11,696 bases of DNA from Nitriliruptoraceae bacterium (GCA_007118045.1 SKTG01000307.1:1-11696), one strand, 5' to 3'; shown: positions 1 through 6,826, numbered from the stretch's first letter. A program made the numbers and translations. The notes: a model not told the origin generated them from the sequence alone.

Positions 1-1
1 C

Positions 2-244
2 ATCATGTGGGGGTTCCAGATCCTGGTGGACGGGTGGCTGACCAAGCTGCGTGCACCGATCGTGATCTACGACGAGGCCTCGTTCAGCGGTGTGCGGATC
101 TTCCTGGACTCGCCCATCGAGGACTTCGGCTTCGGGTTCGCGATGATCGTCGCCACGCTGATGGTGTGGGAGACGATCGCGCGCAACGACGGAACCCCGA
201 CCCTGATCGAAGAACAGGGGCCCGCGCAGGACAACCATGGGTGA
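2..244 (+). CDS. Lycopene cyclase domain protein, C-terminal part (5' end outside window)
   Basis: The reading frame is open from the left edge and stops at TGA 242-244, so only the last 80 or so residues are present. The pattern LRAPIVIYD, then SGVRIFLDSPIEDFGFGF, then a hydrophobic stretch and VWE, matches the C-terminal end of the small membrane lycopene cyclase domain (CrtYc/CrtYd, CarR type). In that family the sequence P-I-E-D/E-F-x-F-G/F is the hallmark repeat motif, with acidic residues thought to take part in cyclisation. These integral membrane proteins cyclise the ends of lycopene to make beta- or epsilon-ring carotenoids. The polar tail after VWETIARNDG is typical. The ATG at 5 is internal and not the true start. 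Other carotenoid genes would be expected to the left, outside the window. Family call is fairly secure; whether it is the c or d subunit or a fusion cannot be told. Confidence 0.75.
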   Translation: MMWGFQILVDGWLTKLRAPIVIYDEASFSGVRIFLDSPIEDFGFGFAMIVATLMVWETIARNDGTPTLIEEQGPAQDNHG

Positions 245-544
245 TGCCGTCGATGCGGGAAGGTGCAGCCGTCGACCAGCCAGGGCCGAACCATCCACTC
301 GGGCGGAGGTCGAAACGAACCCATGCGAGCGTTCCAGAGCGGCAGATGCGCTGGACCGAAGGCTCATCGACGGGGTACGGCACCGCCCCCAGCAGTCCGC
401 CTGACCCGGGCGAACGCCGAGGCGCGGCGTTCAAGCCCTTGTGAAGCCACGAGGCCCGGCTTGGTCGTGCCTCACGGACGGTCCGAGACCGGGGACCGTT
501 CTCGCCAAGGCGCCACGGCCGATCCACGGCTGGAGTCACGCCGG
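245..544. other. Gene-poor stretch after the lycopene cyclase gene
   Basis: No reading frame on either strand shows a recognisable motif. The long open frames here are a by-product of high GC and are rich in Arg, Pro and Ser. The one structured item is the inverted repeat at 476-501. The 5' half of the decayed winged-helix gene that follows would have lain here, but I cannot find it. Confidence 0.5.
476..501. repeat. Inverted repeat, possible stem-loop
   Basis: ACGGTCC (478-484) and GGACCGT (493-499) are perfect complements around an 8-base loop. A further G-T and a G-C pair extend the stem to nine. There is no T-run after it and it lies over 230 bases past the preceding stop, so a terminator role is only possible, not shown. 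Confidence 0.3.
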
Positions 545-1085
545 GTCCGGCCGCCCCCCGACATGAACCCGCGGGACGCTCGGCTGGAACTGGCCCGCCG
601 CTACCTGCACGTGTTCGGTCCCTCCGCCACCAACGCCTTCTCCAGGTGGGCGGGCATCACCGCCCGGGCCCGGCAGCGAGACGTTCGAGGCACTCTCGCC
701 AGAGCTGATCCCGGCGCGGACCCCGATCGCCGACTCGTGGATCCTCACCACCGACGAGGACGGGTTCCGCGACTCAGCAGCACCCGTATCGCCACTCAGG
801 CTGCTGCCGAGCGGCGACGCCTACGTCCTTCTGTGGGGCGCGGATCGGGAACTCCTCGTCGCCGACCCCAGCCGTCGCGACACCTTGTGGACCCCGCGTG
901 TCTGGCCGGGCGCAGTCCTCGTCGAGGGCGAGATCGTGGGCACGTGGCGACGGTCACGACACAAGGTCAGCATCCACGTCTGGGATCATCTGCCCCGACG
1001 GGCGACGGAAGCACTCGAGTCGGAAGACACCTCGCTCCCGCTGCCCGGGCTGGATCGCCCGGTCGATGTCAGCTGGGACGATTCG
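545..1085 (+). pseudogene. Frameshifted remnant of an AlkZ/YcaQ-like winged-helix DNA-binding protein (HTH_42 family)
   Basis: Two frames joined together give the C-terminal half of this family. In the frame of position 560 one reads NPRDARLELARRYLHVFGP followed by SATNAFSRWAGI. Around 660-677 the match moves to the frame of position 678, which continues ETFEALSPEL, then a Ser-Trp-Ile-Leu segment, LRLLPSGDAYVLLW, DRELLVADPSRR, LWTPRVWPGAVLVEGEIVGT and LPLPGLDRPVDVSWD. The order and spacing follow the family: the AR.YL..FGP helix, the W-G/S-G turn, the DR.LL segment, the WP..L.DG..VG.W strands and the terminal R-P-x-x-V-x-W. Relatives are DNA glycosylases (AlkZ, YcaQ) that unhook crosslinks or excise alkylated bases, at about 350-400 residues. 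Here the N-terminal half is missing, one frame change interrupts the rest, and no stop follows the usual terminus. It is therefore very likely non-functional. A sequencing indel could explain the frameshift but not the missing half. Confidence 0.7.
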
Positions 1086-1707
1086 CGCCAAGCCAGAGGA
1101 CATGCACTCCGATCGGCTCTCAGCCATCCCAGCGGACCGAGCGAACGTGCACGCGTGCCCCGGCTCGCGTACCCGCCGGATGGCCGGACATCTATGCGTC
1201 TCCAGCGGACCTCGATCGGCCGAGCACAGTCAGTGGGAGATGGCGATACGGGCGATCCCGAACGTGCCCGGGCCTGCGCTCGAGCAGCTCGACACGGCGG
1301 CCCTGCAGGCAGTGGGGCTGGACATCGACGCTCTCCCGCCACCCGTGCCGGTGCTCAGCGGCCGCCGGCCACCACTCCCGGATCGGCCATGACGTCGAAC
1401 GCGATGGTGACACGAGGTTCGTCGCCACGCCTGACTGCCTGTGCCCCTGTCTGACCGCACGGAGCAGACCGAGCATCGGTGACCAGCTGCGGCTCGACGC
1501 GACGGTGGCAAGCGAGGACGGCGCCTCCCCGGACCTGATGTCGCGCCCAAGCGCCCTCTTGTGGGCACCGCGGCCCGGATGACCGAATGCGGGTCGGCAA
1601 CGATGGCCGCCCGCGCATCATCACGGTCTCGATCGGGCGCGACAGCGAGCGGAACGGTCATACGACGACGATGCGCGGCGCACCGCGCGGCAACGGCGAG
1701 GTGACGC
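1086..1707. other. Gene-poor stretch between the winged-helix remnant and the kinase gene
   Basis: There is no convincing gene. On the plus strand, about 1240-1392, one frame reads IRAIPNVPGPALEQLDTAAL and then LQAVGLDIDALPPPVPVL before a TGA at 1390-1392. This looks more protein-like than its surroundings but has no recognisable family. The minus-strand frames are Arg-rich and look like shadows. A compact hairpin at 1673-1688 lies just past the kinase stop codon. Confidence 0.45.
1673..1688 (-). terminator. Possible terminator hairpin of the two-PAS kinase gene
   Basis: GCGCGG (1673-1678) and CCGCGC (1683-1688) pair perfectly around the 4-base loop CGCA. A flanking T-G pair can extend the stem. 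It lies about 20 bases beyond the kinase stop codon in the direction of minus-strand transcription. There is no U-tract, as is common in GC-rich actinobacteria, so the call rests on position and stem quality. Confidence 0.35.
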
Positions 1708-3129
1708 TCAGTGGCTCGTACCGGGGATATCGACGATCAGTTCGGCGCCGCCATCACGCGCTCGCGCGCACACGCGACCCTCGTGCGCATGGACGAACTC
1801 GGCGACGAGCGCGAGCCCCACGCCCGCTCCCGGTTGCGGATGATCGTCCGCGAGCCGGTGGAACGGCTGGAAGATCCGCTCGAGCTCTTGGGCGGGGACG
1901 CCCGGCCCTTCATCGGCGACGGTGAGCCGGAAACCGTCACGGTGCCGGCGCGCGATCCCGACCGTGACGGTGCCGGTCGGCGCGTACTTGCTCGCGTTCT
2001 CGAGCAGGTTGGCCAGGATGCGTTCGACGATGCCCCGGTCGGCGACGACGAGCAGCTGCGGCGGGCCTTCTACCACGATCCGGGCGGCATCGGCTGCGGC
2101 GGAGGTCACCTCGGTGGTGAGCTCGACCAGGTCGAACCTGACCGGTCGGTGCGGCATCTGCCCACGGCCGAGCCGCGCGAGGTCCAAGAGGTCGGTCATC
2201 AGCTCGCTGAGCCGCACGACGCTGCGTTCCAGGGCATCCTGCAGGCGGCGGCGCTGCGCCTCGTTGAGGCTCTCGCTCTTGCGTTGCAGCGTCGTCGCGA
2301 TGCCGTGGGCAACCGTCAGCGGGGTCCGCAGTTCGTGAGAGACCGCAGCGAGGAACGCATCCTTGAGACGGTTCAGGTGGCGCTGGTCGGTGACGTCCTG
2401 GGCTGCGCCGTACAGGTGGACGATGTGACGGTCCGCGCGGTGCTGCTCGACGCGTGCGAGAAGGATCCGGTCGTGGCCATCGCGGTCGGGTACCCGGAAC
2501 TCGAACTCCACGGGCCCGCCTCCCGAGCGGGCGTGCTCGATCTGCCCCGAGACCGTGGCGCGATCGTCGGGATGGACATGGGCGAGCAGCCGCCGGGCGC
2601 GGACCGGTCCGTCCTCGCCGTCGAGCCGGAGCAGCTGGCGCATCCCCGTCGACAGGGTGATGAGGTCGGCAGCAACGTTCCACTCCCAGCTGCCCACCGA
2701 AGCCAGCCGTTCTGCGGTCTCGAGCAGCTGCCGGTCGTGCGTGACGCGGAGGAACTGCGTCATCCGACCGGTCACGTCACGCCCCGCGGCGTAGACCCGG
2801 CCGACGTCGACGTCACGGTTGAGTGACCAGCTGAGCCACCGCCACACACCGTCGCTGTCCTGCCAGCGGTTGCGCTCGTCGACGACAGGTTCGCCGTCGT
2901 GCAGGTCGCCCCAGCGCTCCCGGGCGCGTTCGACGTCCTCGGCGTGGACGAAGTCGAGGAACAGCTGGCCGACGAGGCTGTCCGCGTCACGGTCGAGGGT
3001 GACGGTCCAGGCGGGATTCACAGCCAGGATCGTCCCCTCGAAGTCAAGCATCATCAGCAGGTCGGGGGAGTTCCAGGCGAGCTCCACGAGCTGGCGTGCC
3101 GCCGGATCGTCGGGTCGTTGCTGCCGCAT
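1708..3129 (-). CDS. Cytoplasmic PAS-PAS sensor histidine kinase (HisKA, HATPase_c)
   Basis: The 473-residue protein has no membrane segment or signal peptide, so it should sense an internal or diffusible cue. Two PAS folds come first. The first covers about residues 15-125 and ends in AAGRDVTGRM. The second covers about 135-250, with SVGSWEWN at its start, HPDDR near 186 and a PAC-like end at GAAQDVTDQR. The HisKA dimerisation helix has a canonical H-box, AAVSHELRTPLT, with phospho-acceptor His265 followed by Glu266. The ATPase domain has an intact N-box (NLLENASKYAP, Asn378), G1 (DEGPGVP, about 406), F-box (FQPFHRL) and G2 (GAGVGLAL, about 434). It should autophosphorylate and pass phosphate to a response regulator, but none is encoded in this window, so it is an orphan here. 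The ATG start has a GGGAGG-like site upstream. Decayed sequence flanks it on both sides. The ligand cannot be predicted. Confidence 0.92.
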   Translation of the reverse strand: MRQQRPDDPAARQLVELAWNSPDLLMMLDFEGTILAVNPAWTVTLDRDADSLVGQLFLDFVHAEDVERARERWGDLHDGEPVVDERNRWQDSDGVWRWLSWSLNRDVDVGRVYAAGRDVTGRMTQFLRVTHDRQLLETAERLASVGSWEWNVAADLITLSTGMRQLLRLDGEDGPVRARRLLAHVHPDDRATVSGQIEHARSGGGPVEFEFRVPDRDGHDRILLARVEQHRADRHIVHLYGAAQDVTDQRHLNRLKDAFLAAVSHELRTPLTVAHGIATTLQRKSESLNEAQRRRLQDALERSVVRLSELMTDLLDLARLGRGQMPHRPVRFDLVELTTEVTSAAADAARIVVEGPPQLLVVADRGIVERILANLLENASKYAPTGTVTVGIARRHRDGFRLTVADEGPGVPAQELERIFQPFHRLADDHPQPGAGVGLALVAEFVHAHEGRVCARARDGGAELIVDIPGTSH

Positions 3130-3289
3130 GGTGCCCTACCCCTCCCGAGGTGCCCTTCCGGGCGGCCGGCAACTGACCGTACACGTCCCGACGGTTGATC
3201 CGTTGGGGCGTGGCTCCGACCATGAGGCCCGGTCGACCCACGGCGCGGCAGAGGGAGTCGACCCATCCAGTTCTTCCCTCAACTCTTCT

Positions 3290-3450
3290 CCTAACAACCG
3301 ACTCGCGTTCTCGGCGATGACGTTGCTGGTTCGCTTCGCGCTGGTCGTCGGCCTGGCCAGCCTCGGGATCCTGGCGGTGCGTGCGGCCATGGAGCGGCGC
3401 CGGACGATCGGTGTGCTGCGCCCTCGGCTACCGACGGCGACAGATCCTGA
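3290..3450 (+). pseudogene. Fragment of an FtsX/MacB-type ABC transporter permease, frameshifted
   Basis: In the frame of ATG 3317 the sequence reads LVVGLASLGILAVRAAMERR then RTIGVLR. This is the signature end of an FtsX-domain transmembrane helix with its cytoplasmic E-R-R-x-x-I-G-x-L-R-A-L-G motif. After GVLR (ending 3421) the expected ALGYRRRQIL continues in another frame starting at 3420. The sequence therefore looks as if two bases were lost at that point. Nothing else of the roughly 400-800-residue family is present on either side: the flanking periplasmic domain and the last helices are missing. It is a relic of a MacB-like exporter permease, not related by sequence to the intact ABC-2 type permease further right. 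I am fairly sure of the family and sure that it is not an intact gene. Confidence 0.65.
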
Positions 3451-3786
3451 CTGGATCGAAGACCGAGAACCTCGCGCGCCGCCTCCGTGCGCCTCGAGCG
3501 GTTCCTCAACGTGCCCAAGCGCCCCCTGCCAACAGGCGCTCCCGGATGTGACGCCGGAAGCGCTGTTGACAACCTTCGACGTTCACGGGCACCTCGACGA
3601 GGCCGGCGAGCTGACCGCCGCACTGGTCGCGGCGGGCCGGACCGACGAGGTGGTGCGCACCCATCAGTGCCGTCGCAGTATGCCGGGGCCGACGCCAGGG
3701 ATGGATGACACTGGCTGTTCTCCCGGTCCTCTCACCTCGGGATCGCCCGCGGTCCGGTTCGGACGCGCCGTCCGACTCGGAGCAGC
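3451..3786. other. Gene-poor stretch with a short coding-like segment
   Basis: Between the permease fragment and the acetyltransferase promoter no intact gene is visible. In the frame of position 3317, about 3530-3668, the sequence reads PDVTPEALLTTFDVHGHLDE, then AGELTAALVAAGRTDEVVRT. It has balanced composition and looks like part of a helical protein, but it turns Pro/Gly/Arg-rich straight afterwards. I do not recognise a family. It may be a further gene remnant. Confidence 0.4.
3759..3775. repeat. Perfect inverted repeat upstream of the acetyltransferase operon
   Basis: TCGGACG (3759-3765) and CGTCCGA (3769-3775) are perfect complements separated by three bases. The site lies about 15 bases before the candidate -35 element at 3790. 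It could be an operator for a dimeric regulator or a short hairpin. No function is shown. Confidence 0.35.
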
Positions 3787-3789
3787 CAT

Positions 3790-3817
3790 TTGTCTCCGGC
3801 ACCTCGGCCCGTAGGGT
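3790..3817 (+). promoter_or_regulatory. Candidate promoter of the GNAT-ABC operon
   Basis: TTGTCT (3790-3795) and TAGGGT (3812-3817) are separated by 16 bases and fit the actinobacterial housekeeping pattern TTGnnn/TAnnnT. Transcription would start near 3824, about 20 bases before the GTG start at 3847. Inferred from sequence pattern only. Confidence 0.4.
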
Positions 3818-3846
3818 TCCTGGCAGTCACCCTCGAAAGGCCCGTC

Positions 3847-4359
3847 GTGCAGGTCCGCGCCTACGAGCCGGCTGATCGCGAAGCGGTGCAGACGCTCGGT
3901 CACCGCCTGACGGAAGGTGTCGCCCCCTGGCGGGATCGGGTGCAGGTCAGCGATGCCGTCACCGGCTGGGTCCGCGACTCCGTCGAGCACGCGACCAGCG
4001 ACAGCTGCACGGTGCTCGTTGCCGACGAAGGTGATCAGGTCGTGGGCTTCGTGACCGTCACTGAGCAGCGCCACTGGTCGGGCGAGACGGACGCCTACAT
4101 CGGTGAACTCGCCGTGGCGGTGCACGCGGAGGGGTGCGGCGTGGGACGGAAGCTGGTCGAGGCAGCCGAGTGCTGGGCTGTCAGCCGGGGACATCGACGG
4201 ATCACGCTCGAGACCGGGGCGGCGAACCATGCAGCACGCAGCTTCTATGCCAGCCTGGGTTACGCCGAGGAGCAGGTGCAACTCACGCGCCAGTGCGACG
4301 TCGCTGTCCGCCCGTCACCTACGAGCCCCACCGACGGACGCGAGGAGGACGCGGCATGA
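3847..4359 (+). CDS. GNAT family N-acetyltransferase
   Basis: From the GTG at 3847 the product is 170 residues, the normal length for a single GNAT domain. I chose this start because GAAAGG sits six bases upstream and the fold begins immediately with VQVRAYEPADREAV. The open frame runs back to 3790 but the added residues carry no family signal. The acetyl-CoA binding motif A is at about residues 87-103: GELAVAVHAEGCGVGRKL, with Glu in place of the usual Arg/Gln before the first Gly. Motif B follows with ETGAANHAARSFYASLGY (about 122-139), including the Asn and Tyr that usually shape the active site. The substrate is unknown; members acetylate amines of antibiotics, polyamines or protein N-termini. 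It is the first gene of a tight unit leading into an ABC exporter, so modifying the exported compound or a related toxic molecule is possible but inferred. Confidence 0.88.
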   Translation: MQVRAYEPADREAVQTLGHRLTEGVAPWRDRVQVSDAVTGWVRDSVEHATSDSCTVLVADEGDQVVGFVTVTEQRHWSGETDAYIGELAVAVHAEGCGVGRKLVEAAECWAVSRGHRRITLETGAANHAARSFYASLGYAEEQVQLTRQCDVAVRPSPTSPTDGREEDAA

Positions 4360-4445
4360 CGCAACATCACGAGCGCGCGGTCGACATCGCTGAAGACGTT
4401 GCTGGCCCGATCGAGATCCAGCCGGCTGCGCCGTGGACGAAGTAA
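4356..4445 (+). CDS. 29-residue ORF linking the acetyltransferase and the ABC ATPase
   Basis: The ATG at 4356 overlaps the acetyltransferase stop as ATGA. It is preceded by a near-perfect Shine-Dalgarno, CGAGGAGG, with about seven bases of spacing, one of the strongest sites in the window. The peptide begins MTQHHERAVDIAEDVAG and ends PWTK before TAA at 4443-4445. It has no membrane segment or known motif. It overlaps the first 13 bases of the ABC ATPase gene, whose GTG at 4433 has no good Shine-Dalgarno of its own. It could be a real small protein, a leader peptide that couples translation of the ATPase, or, through a frameshift, an N-terminal extension of the ATPase. Translation is likely on the strength of the ribosome site; function is unknown. 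Confidence 0.5.
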   Translation: MTQHHERAVDIAEDVAGPIEIQPAAPWTK

Positions 4446-5290
4446 TCGTCGAGGTTCAGGACCTGTCCTACACCTATCCCGGCCGTGATGTCCCGGCGGT
4501 CGATCGGATGAGTTTCCAGGTGGGTCGGGGTGAGGTCTTCGGGTTCCTCGGCCCGAGCGGTGCCGGCAAGACCACGGCCCAGCGCATCATGATCGGGTTG
4601 TTGGAAGCACGGAGTGGACGGGTCGAGATACTCGGTCGTGCGCGTCACGACTGGGGATCCGAGTTCTACGATCGGATCGGGGTCGCGTTCGAGTTGCCGG
4701 TGGGCTATCCGCGCCTGACCGGACGTGAGGAACTCGCCCACTTCGCACATCTGCACGGCGGCCCGACCCGCGATGTGGGTGAGCTGCTGGGTGCGCTCGG
4801 TCTCGGTGACGCGGCCGACCAGCCGGTCGGTAGCTACTCGAAGGGCATGCGGGTCCGCTTGAACCTCGCACGGGCGCTGCTGCACGACCCGGAGCTGCTC
4901 TTCCTCGATGAACCGACCTCCGGGTTGGACCCGGTGAACGCGGCCCTCGTGCGCGACCACATCCGTGCAGAGCAGCAACGGGGCCGAACGATCTTCCTCA
5001 CGACCCATGACATGCGCACCGCAGATGAGGTCTGCGACCGGGTTGCGTTCGTGGTGGATGGCCGGATCGCCGCGTGTGACGGTCCGCGGGCGTTCCGGCT
5101 GCGCCACGGCCGGCCGGAACTGCGGGTCGAGCACCGAACCGAGGATGGTGTCGCGACGACGACCTTCGCGCTCGGCATGGCATCCGACGAGTTGGTCGCG
5201 CTGCTCTCGTCGGATCACGTCGAGACGGTCCACACCACCGAGGCGACCCTCGACGAGGTGTTCGCCGACGTGACGGGCCGGCAGCTGTGA
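4433..5290 (+). CDS. ABC transporter ATP-binding protein (drug/ABC-2 exporter type)
   Basis: The 285-residue protein is a complete nucleotide-binding subunit. Walker A is GPSGAGKTT (about 40-48). The Q-loop region, VAFELPVGYPRLTGREEL, carries Glu where classical subunits have Gln, as is usual in the ABC-2 exporter group. The signature is YSKGMRVRLNLARALL (about 135-150), Walker B is LLFLDE (155-160), the D-loop is SGLD (163-166) and the H-loop is His192 in LTTHDM. The C-terminal 70 residues end in the TLDEVFADVTGR element typical of exporter ATPases. The A-F-E-x-P-x-x-Y pattern recalls the mycobacterial fluoroquinolone export ATPase (Rv2688c type); this comparison is from memory. The start is the GTG inside the end of the 29-residue ORF, since an in-frame stop near 4391 excludes longer forms. 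The permease gene follows with a GTGA overlap, so the two should be made in fixed ratio. Confidence 0.93.
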   Translation: MDEVIVEVQDLSYTYPGRDVPAVDRMSFQVGRGEVFGFLGPSGAGKTTAQRIMIGLLEARSGRVEILGRARHDWGSEFYDRIGVAFELPVGYPRLTGREELAHFAHLHGGPTRDVGELLGALGLGDAADQPVGSYSKGMRVRLNLARALLHDPELLFLDEPTSGLDPVNAALVRDHIRAEQQRGRTIFLTTHDMRTADEVCDRVAFVVDGRIAACDGPRAFRLRHGRPELRVEHRTEDGVATTTFALGMASDELVALLSSDHVETVHTTEATLDEVFADVTGRQL

Positions 5291-6765
5291 GTTCGACGGC
5301 GACCGTGGGCGCGTCAGCGGTGCGATCGCTCGTCGTGACCGAGCTGCGGCTCCACCGCCGGCACAGCATGCTGGCGGCAACCGGCGCGATGACAGCCGTT
5401 TGGGTCGTCGTGCTGCTGGCTCTCGAACCGGGGTGGCGTGCCGAGGCGGTTCGATGGGTGCTGTTCCTGGAGCTCGCGATCCTGGGGTTCTTCTTCGTCC
5501 CGGCGCTCGCTGTCATCGAACGGTCCAACGGCGTGACCGCAGCGCTGCGCCTCACACGGCTGGCGCCTTCGACCGCATTGGCCGTCCGGGTGGCGGCGCT
5601 CGCGGTGACGGCACTCATCGCAGCTGCGGTGGTGCTGCCTGTCTCGGGGCTGGGTTGGCCCCCGGATGTACTCGTCGCAGTGGTGTTGATGAGTTCGCTC
5701 GTCTCCCTCCTGGCGGTGGTCATGGTCGGCCGGGCCACCACCCTGACCGCCTACATGGCGCGGGTACCTGCGGTGGCGGTGCCCCTGATCCTCCCTGCCC
5801 TGCTGTACGGGACCGGCCTGTGGCAGCATCGCGTGCTCACCCTGTCCCCGATGACCGGGGCCCTCGAGCTCCTGGCGGGACGATGGTCTTGGTGGACGGC
5901 AGCATGGATCCTGATCTGGGTGGCTGGCCTGTGGGTCGCGGCCGTCCGCATCGGGTTCGACGTCGCCCCTCGGGCGACGGGCACTTCCACCACCTCGCCG
6001 CGCGTGTGGCCGCCCGCCAGCGACACCTATCGGCCCTGGTCCGCGGCGCTATCGCTGGCCCGGGCCGACCGGCGCACCATCCTCGAAGACCGCATCCTGC
6101 TGCTGTTGCTGGCCGGGGTGCCGATCCTCGCGCTGGCCGTCCGCTGGTTCTCGACGACTGGGTTGGCCTGGGTCGGATCCCGCTACGGCGTCGATCTCAC
6201 GGCGCACCTCCCGTTGATCTGGGCCTTCGTCCTGGTGATCCACACGCCGCTGATGTTCGGCGCGATGACCGGCCTGCTGTTCCTCGAGGACCGCGACGCA
6301 GGGCTCTTCCCCGCACTCGCAACCACCCGGTCCACGCTCTCGACACTGCTGGCCTACCGGCTTGGCGCCACCGGCGTCACGACTGCCATCCTGGTCATGC
6401 TCGGGTTGCCCATCGCCGGCGCCCACCATCCCGCAGGCATCGTCGGGCTCGTAGCCACCGGCCTCGCGGCGGGGGCCGTGGCCACCGTGCCGGCGATGCT
6501 GCTCGCCAGCTTCGCGCGCGACCGCGTGCAGGGCATGGCCCTGACCAAGGCCATGGGCGTGCCCCTGTACGTGCCGCTCGCCTGGTGGTTCGTGGACGGA
6601 CCGACCGGATGGTTGTTCCTGATCATCCCGACGGCCTGGACGGCACAGAGCTTCTGGGCCGAGGAGGCTCTCGTCGCCGCAGGGTTCGCGTTCGGAGGCG
6701 TGACCGTGTCCGTCGCCCTCGTTGCCGCCCTCGCGGCACGTCTACGTCGGTCGATCATCGCCTGA
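5287..6765 (+). CDS. ABC-2 type exporter permease with two fused membrane halves
   Basis: The 492-residue protein is strongly hydrophobic, with about twelve likely membrane segments in two groups. The first group is roughly residues 30-46, 57-77, 97-120, 127-147, 159-178 and 203-221. A polar linker at about 222-250 separates it from the second group, roughly 268-285, 308-331, 354-378, 384-409, 424-447 and 460-484. Each half opens with a basic amphipathic stretch (SLVVTELRLHRR; LSLARADRRTILEDR) and then a helix. Each also has a matching block: VIERSNGVTAALRLTRL near 76 and FLEDRDAGLFPALATTR near 332. This suggests two ABC-2 permeases joined in one chain, equivalent to the two separate permease genes beside the Rv2688c-type ATPase. 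One copy plus an ATPase dimer could form a full exporter. The GTG start overlaps the ATPase stop by four bases. The substrate is unknown; drug or lipid export is inferred. Confidence 0.88.
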   Translation: MSSTATVGASAVRSLVVTELRLHRRHSMLAATGAMTAVWVVVLLALEPGWRAEAVRWVLFLELAILGFFFVPALAVIERSNGVTAALRLTRLAPSTALAVRVAALAVTALIAAAVVLPVSGLGWPPDVLVAVVLMSSLVSLLAVVMVGRATTLTAYMARVPAVAVPLILPALLYGTGLWQHRVLTLSPMTGALELLAGRWSWWTAAWILIWVAGLWVAAVRIGFDVAPRATGTSTTSPRVWPPASDTYRPWSAALSLARADRRTILEDRILLLLLAGVPILALAVRWFSTTGLAWVGSRYGVDLTAHLPLIWAFVLVIHTPLMFGAMTGLLFLEDRDAGLFPALATTRSTLSTLLAYRLGATGVTTAILVMLGLPIAGAHHPAGIVGLVATGLAAGAVATVPAMLLASFARDRVQGMALTKAMGVPLYVPLAWWFVDGPTGWLFLIIPTAWTAQSFWAEEALVAAGFAFGGVTVSVALVAALAARLRRSIIA

Positions 6766-6820
6766 CGGCTCCGGACCGCTGGCCTCGGTGAGCGTGACCG
6801 CGGTCGCAGGAGGTCAGCGG

Positions 6821-6826
6821 TAGCGT
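6821..6826 (+). promoter_or_regulatory. Candidate -10 element for tRNA-Leu
   Basis: TAGCGT lies ten bases before the mature tRNA 5' end and matches the actinobacterial TAnnnT -10 consensus. No convincing -35 at 16-18 bases upstream is visible; GTGACC at 6794-6799 is too far. Weak evidence. Confidence 0.3.

Noticed and set aside
263..1582. 439-residue plus-strand open frame
   Set aside because: Most of it is Arg/Pro/Ser-rich shadow sequence. Only the part around 560-660 has family signal, and that continues in another frame.
1711..2826. 371-residue plus-strand open frame opposite the PAS-PAS kinase
   Set aside because: Antisense shadow of a kinase with complete, ordered motifs on the minus strand.
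4680..4735. Glu instead of Gln in the ABC ATPase Q-loop as a possible defect
   Set aside because: Glu at this place is common in ABC-2 exporter ATPases, so it is not unusual.
4367..5380. 337-residue minus-strand open frame opposite the ABC ATPase
   Set aside because: Antisense shadow; the plus strand has all ABC motifs.
5400..6791. 463-residue plus-strand frame inside the permease gene
   Set aside because: Gly/Arg/Pro-rich shifted frame of the membrane protein, with no hydrophobic pattern of its own.
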